A DNA stretch of 64,000 nt from Paenibacillus_G sp049942825 (lineage in GTDB: Bacteria > Bacillota > Bacilli > Paenibacillales > NBRC-103111): the NCBI RefSeq assembly GCF_049942825.1, contig NZ_CP187970.1, forward strand, positions 3,286,001 through 3,350,000, given 5' to 3'. The position numbers and the translations under genes were made by a program. The notes beneath the pieces are model-generated. The model was not told where the DNA came from. It made no database searches and saw nothing but the letters and a program-made list of their open reading frames with translations. This document shows, piece after piece, positions 59,968 through 64,000 of this stretch. The number at the start of each line of letters is the position of its first letter. Position 1 is the stretch's first letter.

Positions 59968-60936
59968 ATGGATACGGGAAGCCATCTGCTGTTCGGCGCG
60001 ACGCTTGCGGGCTTGGCGGCGCTCTATCCCCCTGCGGCCCAGGACGGTGCGCTGTTCGCCGCCGTGCTTACGGTAAGCCTGGTCGGTTCCCATGCGCCGG
60101 ATCTAGATACGTTCGCCAGGCTCAAAGGCTATGCCGCCTATATCCGAATTCACCGCGGGGTGAGCCATTCCCTGCCGGCTCTGCTGCTCTGGCCGCTTCT
60201 GCTTGCTGTTCCCGCCGCATGGGGGTTCGGTTTGTGGCCCCATCTCGCATTTCTGTATGGAGTGGGGCTGGCTGCGGTAAGCTTCCATGTTTTCCTGGAC
60301 TGGATGAATGCGTATGGGGTGCAGTGCTTCCGGCCGCTCTGCCGCAGATGGCGGCATCTGGATGCGCTGCCGCTCTTCGATCCGTTCCTGTTTGCTCTGC
60401 ACAGTGCCGGACTGCTGTTCTGGATTCTGGGGGGGAGCGAAGCCGCCCGGGTGTTCGCGTGGATTTACGGGCTTACCCTTCTTTATATCGTAGGAAGACT
60501 GCTGTATCGGAGGCGAGTGGTGCGGCTTGTGGAGAGCGGGCTGCGGCTTTCCGGAACTACGCATGTGATCCCCGGGCTGCATCCGCTGTGCTGGCAGTTC
60601 GTGAAGGAGACGGAGGACCAATTTTATACGGGGCTCGTGCGCGGCGCCAAGGTCAGCGTGCTGGACGTGTATCCGAAGGGAATCGGTGCCGAGGGTCCGG
60701 TCATCCAGGCGACGCTGACGACGGACGGCGTTCGTGCGTTCCTGGGCTTTGCCCAGCGGGTGCATGTACAGGCGGCGGCTCTCGGGGACGGCTACCTCGT
60801 GCAGTGGCGCGACGTCCGGTTCTGGCATAATCACCAGCTCCCCTTTGGGGTGGATGTCCGGCTGGACCGCGACCTGAACGTCGTCAGCCAGTCGCTCGGT
60901 TGGCGCAAGAAAGCATGGGACCCGCCATTTGTCTAG
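59968..60936 (+). CDS. YfhP-like membrane-bound metal-dependent hydrolase (YdjM family)
   Basis: 322 residues. Metal-binding His/Asp pattern GSHLLFGA, SHAPDLDTF and HRGVSHSL in the N-terminal membrane domain (four to six TM helices). The soluble C-terminal half (about 190-322) ends WDPPFV and matches B. subtilis YfhP in layout. Sometimes annotated as LexA-binding hydrolase; the reaction is unknown. It follows the acyltransferase by 26 bases with a GAGAGGAAG site, so it is probably in the same transcript, possibly acting on a lipid (inference). Confidence 0.82.
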   Translation: MDTGSHLLFGATLAGLAALYPPAAQDGALFAAVLTVSLVGSHAPDLDTFARLKGYAAYIRIHRGVSHSLPALLLWPLLLAVPAAWGFGLWPHLAFLYGVGLAAVSFHVFLDWMNAYGVQCFRPLCRRWRHLDALPLFDPFLFALHSAGLLFWILGGSEAARVFAWIYGLTLLYIVGRLLYRRRVVRLVESGLRLSGTTHVIPGLHPLCWQFVKETEDQFYTGLVRGAKVSVLDVYPKGIGAEGPVIQATLTTDGVRAFLGFAQRVHVQAAALGDGYLVQWRDVRFWHNHQLPFGVDVRLDRDLNVVSQSLGWRKKAWDPPFV

Positions 60937-61029
60937 CGGTACTTTTGTGAATGCAGGCGGTATGAAGCTTCCTCCTCTGGGATAGAATAGATGGGTAAAA
61001 AAATTGCAACCCACGGGAGGGAGTGCGGC

Positions 61030-61239
61030 ATGGATTTCACTAGTCAGGATATTGCGGTGATCGAACAGGCGCTGCAGATTGCGCAGCGGTCTTCGGAAAG
61101 CTCGAAAGCCAGGCACTTTCAGGAGGTGCTCGCCAAGCTGAGGATGAATGCCGAAGCGGCGATGTCTGCGGGTGCGTCCCCAGCGGCGGCCATGGACGGT
61201 TTCCGTTATGATTATGATGATTCTTCCGATTTGAGCTGA
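61030..61239 (+). CDS. Small conserved-looking protein of unknown function
   Basis: 69 residues from ATG 61030, after GGGAGGGAG. Helical N-terminus (SQDIAVIEQALQIAQRS), Ala-rich middle and acidic C-terminus (YDYDDSSD). No family recognised. Supported by ribosome site and terminator. Confidence 0.65.
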   Translation: MDFTSQDIAVIEQALQIAQRSSESSKARHFQEVLAKLRMNAEAAMSAGASPAAAMDGFRYDYDDSSDLS

Positions 61240-61376
61240 AGCTGCGGCGCCCGGATCTTTTCCCGGGAAAGCGCAGGAATCGACAATAGGTGTGATATCG
61301 GTTTTTCCGGGCTTCGACGCAGCTCCGTTGATCCATATCCGGCACAGCAGCCGCGCCCCCAACAGCCCTGATAACA

Positions 61377-61418
61377 AAGACCTGAACCGTGCGGATTCCG
61401 CCGATTCAGGTCTTTTCT
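61377..61418. terminator. Bidirectional terminator
   Basis: 10-bp stem AAGACCTGAA/TTCAGGTCTT with inner CGG/CCG pairing; T-rich flank on the plus side and a weaker one on the minus side. Confidence 0.85.
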
Positions 61419-61444
61419 ACATGAGGACTGATCCCGCCAAAATA

Positions 61445-62317
61445 TCAAGGGCGCACCGGCACCTCCTTCGATCTCCAGAGGAAGAGGAGCAGAAGGAGCC
61501 CCACATTGAGACTGGCCGCCCACCAGAGGCCGGTCTTGACGGCGAGCGTCAGGAAGAGCGATTCGAGAGTCAGCAGCAGCAGCATGGGGATGAAGGTACC
61601 GGTGCGCTCCGCACCGCGGTTCTCTTCAAAATATTCGTCGTGCAGGTAATTCACCGTATTCAGAATGAGCATCGAAGTAATCCACCAGCAGATAAAATTA
61701 CTGATCGGTACGGAGTAAAAGGAGATGTTCCAAGCGGCGTTCTTCGCGCTCTCCCAGGTCCAGTACCGCTGCTGTGCCGCCAAGGGGCCGAGGAGCAGGT
61801 CGATGGCGGTTACCATGGAGGCGGCCCAGACCGCGGGGAGCCAGAAGCTGCGCCGCTTGGCCGCCTTCCGGGCCTGCTTCAACGCCCTTTTGCCGGAGGA
61901 GAGCGACTGCTCGAGCGTCAGCCCCTTCCATGCGCCTGCCGACGGCGGTACGGGCGCGAATGCTTTTGCGATGATGAGCAGCATGCACCACGCGAACGGA
62001 ATCGCCAGCGGCACGCCCAGCACCAGCGGGGCGAACGAGAGCCCGTAGGGGTAGGCGCCGAACCACCTGAAGGTATGCACCCCGATCCACTCCGCGGCAT
62101 AAGAGACGCTTCCGCAGATCACGAAGAGCATGAGCGCCTGCCGGGCTCCATACCGCCGGACATACCAGAGCAGCGCCGTAGTTCCGCCGAGAATGAGATA
62201 CAGGCTGTTCGCCCACTCGAACCAGGCGGGGATGAGGTTCGCGCTGATCAGAAGATAACCGCATAAAAACCAGACCATGTAGAGCAATGTTAACCGCATT
62301 ACCCATTGGTTTACCAT
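61445..62317 (-). CDS. CruF-like carotenoid biosynthesis membrane protein
   Basis: 290 residues, seven or eight TM helices. The Caroten_synth (PF04240) core FAPLVLGVPLAIPFAWCM is clear, with WFGAYPYG before it. CruF-type enzymes hydrate the 1,2 double bond of acyclic carotenoids. No other carotenoid genes lie nearby. No good ribosome site precedes ATG 62317 or the in-frame ATG at 62299, so the start is uncertain. Confidence 0.82.
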   Translation of the reverse strand: MVNQWVMRLTLLYMVWFLCGYLLISANLIPAWFEWANSLYLILGGTTALLWYVRRYGARQALMLFVICGSVSYAAEWIGVHTFRWFGAYPYGLSFAPLVLGVPLAIPFAWCMLLIIAKAFAPVPPSAGAWKGLTLEQSLSSGKRALKQARKAAKRRSFWLPAVWAASMVTAIDLLLGPLAAQQRYWTWESAKNAAWNISFYSVPISNFICWWITSMLILNTVNYLHDEYFEENRGAERTGTFIPMLLLLTLESLFLTLAVKTGLWWAASLNVGLLLLLFLWRSKEVPVRP

Positions 62318-62906
62318 GTGAGCCGGCGTTCACCTGCCACTGCTGCCCTGCGTCTGCACCGGCATACCGGGCAGGCAGGGAGAGCATGATACTTGCCTGT
62401 TTCTTTTTCGATACAACTGCTTCTCTGCGTACACTTCCCCCGCCGCCGATCGCGTCATCAGGATGGATCGAACCTGAACATGAGACCTGCACGCTCCAAG
62501 ACCGGCGCCCGTCGATGGGACGGAGACCGCCGGCCGGGAGAACCCGCCTGCATCGCGTTAATGCTAGTACCCGGAAGATGCTCGTATGCCTCCCCGGGGC
62601 AAGCCCTACCCATATAGAGCCTGTGCCGCAGCATGGTTCGGATTCATGGGAAGCCGGTGATGGGGCCCGTTCGGCCGTCTGCTGTCCGGGCTCTCCTTCT
62701 ATGTATATAAGGGAAGTGGACAAATGATACGGGGATATCAAGAAAGTGGACAAAGGAGAAGGAATTACGCACGAAAGGGGTCCCGGGGCGGCCGGGCTTG
62801 GGAAACGTTCATCGACCGGAGCAGCCTGAAATGGCAGGGGAGCCTGCAAGGGGCCGACCGGCAAGCGGGACGCGAGGCTTGATGGGGTTCGTAATATAAA
62901 AAAGGA
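62318..62906 (+). other. Gene-free stretch with a short direct repeat
   Basis: No frame looks protein-like on either strand. AAGTGGACAAA occurs twice, 30 bases apart (62714-62724 and 62744-62754). Otherwise nothing recognised. Confidence 0.4.
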
Positions 62907-62935
62907 TTGTCCGGCGAACATGCATTCGATATAAT
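62907..62935 (+). promoter_or_regulatory. SigA promoter of the helicase gene
   Basis: TTGTCC, 17-base spacer, TATAAT, 37 bases before the start codon. Confidence 0.75.
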
Positions 62936-62972
62936 GGGAGGTAATGCTCATGAGCAAAGGAGCGGAACTCTC

Positions 62973-64000
62973 ATGAATCCACTAACAGGCAAAGTGTCAT
63001 CCATAGATGAAATGCTTGATCTCATCCGGGCCACGCCCGAGATCATGAACCAGGTGTCGTACTGGCATACGATCCCCCCGCGGGAAGGAGCCTACGAGCC
63101 GTTCCCGGACGGGCTGCATCCGCAGCTGGCGGAGGCGCTGGCTGCACGGGGCGTCTCGCAGCTGTACACCCACCAGGTCCAGTCGTTCCGCGAGGTGGCG
63201 AAGGGCCGCCATGTCGTGACCGTCACGCCGACGGCTTCGGGCAAGACCTTATGCTATAACCTGCCGGTTGTGCAGGGCATACTGACCGACGAGAGCGCAC
63301 GGGCGCTCTATTTGTTTCCGACCAAAGCCCTCGCGCAGGACCAGGTGGCGGAGCTGCAGGAGCTTGCGAACGTTATGGGAGCGGACATCAAGACGCATAC
63401 GTATGACGGCGACACGCCGCCGGCCGTGCGGACGGCGATCCGCAACGCGGGGCACATCGTAGTGACGAACCCGGACATGCTCCACTCGGCGATTCTTCCC
63501 CACCATACGAAGTGGGTGAAGCTGTTCGAGAACGTGAAGTACATCGTCATCGACGAGGTGCATACTTACCGGGGCGTATTCGGAAGCCATGTCGCCAACG
63601 TCATCCGGCGGCTGAAGCGGATCTGCCGCTTCTATGGCTCGAATCCGCAGTTTATCTGCGCCTCCGCGACGATCGACAACCCGAAGGAGCACGCGGAGCG
63701 GCTTATTGGGGAGAGTGTCTCTCTCGTGGACAACAACGGGGCGCCGGCGGGGGAAAAGCATTTTGTGTTCTATAACCCGCCGGTCGTGAACCAACAGCTC
63801 GGCATCCGCAAGAGCAGCGTGCTTGAGACGCGGCGGATCGCAGGGCTGCTGCTGAAGCAGGGCATCCAGACGATCGTATTCGCACGCAGCCGCGTCCGTG
63901 TCGAGATCCTCCTGACGTATCTGCAGGAGCTTGTCGTGAACGAGCTCGGCTCGAAGTCGATCCGCGGCTACCGGGGCGGCTACCTGCCGAAGCTGCGGCG
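62973..64000 (+). CDS. mrfA: DEAD/DEAH-box helicase, MrfA/YprA type (C-terminus missing)
   Basis: First 342 codons, cut by the window end. ATP-binding motif TPTASGKTL (about 90), motif II DEVH in IVIDEVHTYRG, motif III SASATI, and the start of the second RecA lobe (QTIVFARSRVR). Matches YprA, in B. subtilis MrfA, a 3'-5' DNA helicase in mitomycin C damage repair with MrfB. Start after AAAGGAGCGG. The C-terminal zinc domain is outside the window. Confidence 0.9.
   Translation, partial: MNPLTGKVSSIDEMLDLIRATPEIMNQVSYWHTIPPREGAYEPFPDGLHPQLAEALAARGVSQLYTHQVQSFREVAKGRHVVTVTPTASGKTLCYNLPVVQGILTDESARALYLFPTKALAQDQVAELQELANVMGADIKTHTYDGDTPPAVRTAIRNAGHIVVTNPDMLHSAILPHHTKWVKLFENVKYIVIDEVHTYRGVFGSHVANVIRRLKRICRFYGSNPQFICASATIDNPKEHAERLIGESVSLVDNNGAPAGEKHFVFYNPPVVNQQLGIRKSSVLETRRIAGLLLKQGIQTIVFARSRVRVEILLTYLQELVVNELGSKSIRGYRGGYLPKLR

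Noticed and set aside
62287..62727. Plus-strand open frame in the gap before the helicase
   Set aside because: No ribosome site and unlikely residue content (Cys/Pro/Arg-rich); probably chance in GC-rich DNA.
61698..62957. Long minus-strand open frame overlapping the CruF-like gene and the gap
   Set aside because: Composition is Ser/Pro/Arg-rich and not protein-like; its 3' half is a shifted frame of the CruF-like gene.
1..64000. tRNA, rRNA, prophage or insertion sequence
   Set aside because: Read for tRNA-like cloverleafs, transposase motifs and phage genes; none was convincing.

Overview
The window looks like chromosomal DNA from a high-GC, endospore-forming Bacillota, most likely Paenibacillus or a close relative. 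This is inferred from gene content, not from a database search. Sporulation genes (cotE, spoVK, tlp), Bacillus-type LexA and GlnR operators, SigA-type promoters, strong GGAGG ribosome binding sites and frequent GTG/TTG starts all fit. Gene order follows the B. subtilis backbone: cotE-mutS-mutL, miaA-hfq, spoVK-hflX-ynbB-glnR-glnA, lexA/yneA-ynzC and tlp occur in that order, with lineage-specific genes between them. No rRNA, tRNA, CRISPR array, prophage or intact insertion sequence was seen.

Layout. 1-13.9 kb: accessory and signalling genes. These are a ZIP metal transporter (cut by the left edge), a soluble MprF-like synthase domain, a Cache-PAS-PAS-GGDEF diguanylate cyclase, a methionine aminopeptidase, a DUF4405 cytochrome-like membrane protein, a secreted GH18 protein with six novel repeats, a DUF309/response regulator/histidine kinase operon, and a beta-carbonic anhydrase followed by a 112-bp tandem repeat. 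13.9-21.5 kb: an IscA/HesB-like protein, an M32 carboxypeptidase, a NitT/TauT-type ABC importer, two linked unknown membrane proteins (one internally duplicated) and an ArAE-type exporter.

21.6-36.5 kb: cotE, a predicted amidoligase, mutS (with a strongly structured leader), an S41 protease, mutL, an RsmJ-like methyltransferase, miaA, hfq, a class A PBP and a lipoprotein cyclophilin. 36.6-40.9 kb: esterase, FosA-like VOC protein, YdcF-like protein, tatA, SDR, small protein and HAD phosphatase. 41-46.6 kb: spoVK-hflX-ynbB followed by glnRA. 46.8-51.5 kb: lexA/yneA SOS pair with four LexA boxes, ynzC, aldo/keto reductase, PH-like membrane protein, HAD phosphatase and mtnD. 51.7-57.8 kb: metH, rnz, tlp and an lrgAB-type pair.

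58.1-60.9 kb: an OlsB-like N-acyltransferase, an LpxL-type acyltransferase and a YfhP-like membrane protein. This is the most interesting cluster, because it predicts an ornithine-lipid-like aminolipid pathway in a Gram-positive. 61-64 kb: a small conserved protein, an orphan CruF-like carotenoid protein, a roughly 650-bp gene-free stretch, and the start of an MrfA/YprA-type helicase cut by the right edge.

The genes that work together most clearly are the two-component system, the ABC importer, the mutS/mutL repair pair, glnR/glnA (autoregulated nitrogen assimilation), lexA/yneA (SOS division arrest), metH with mtnD (methionine synthesis and salvage), and the aminolipid pair.
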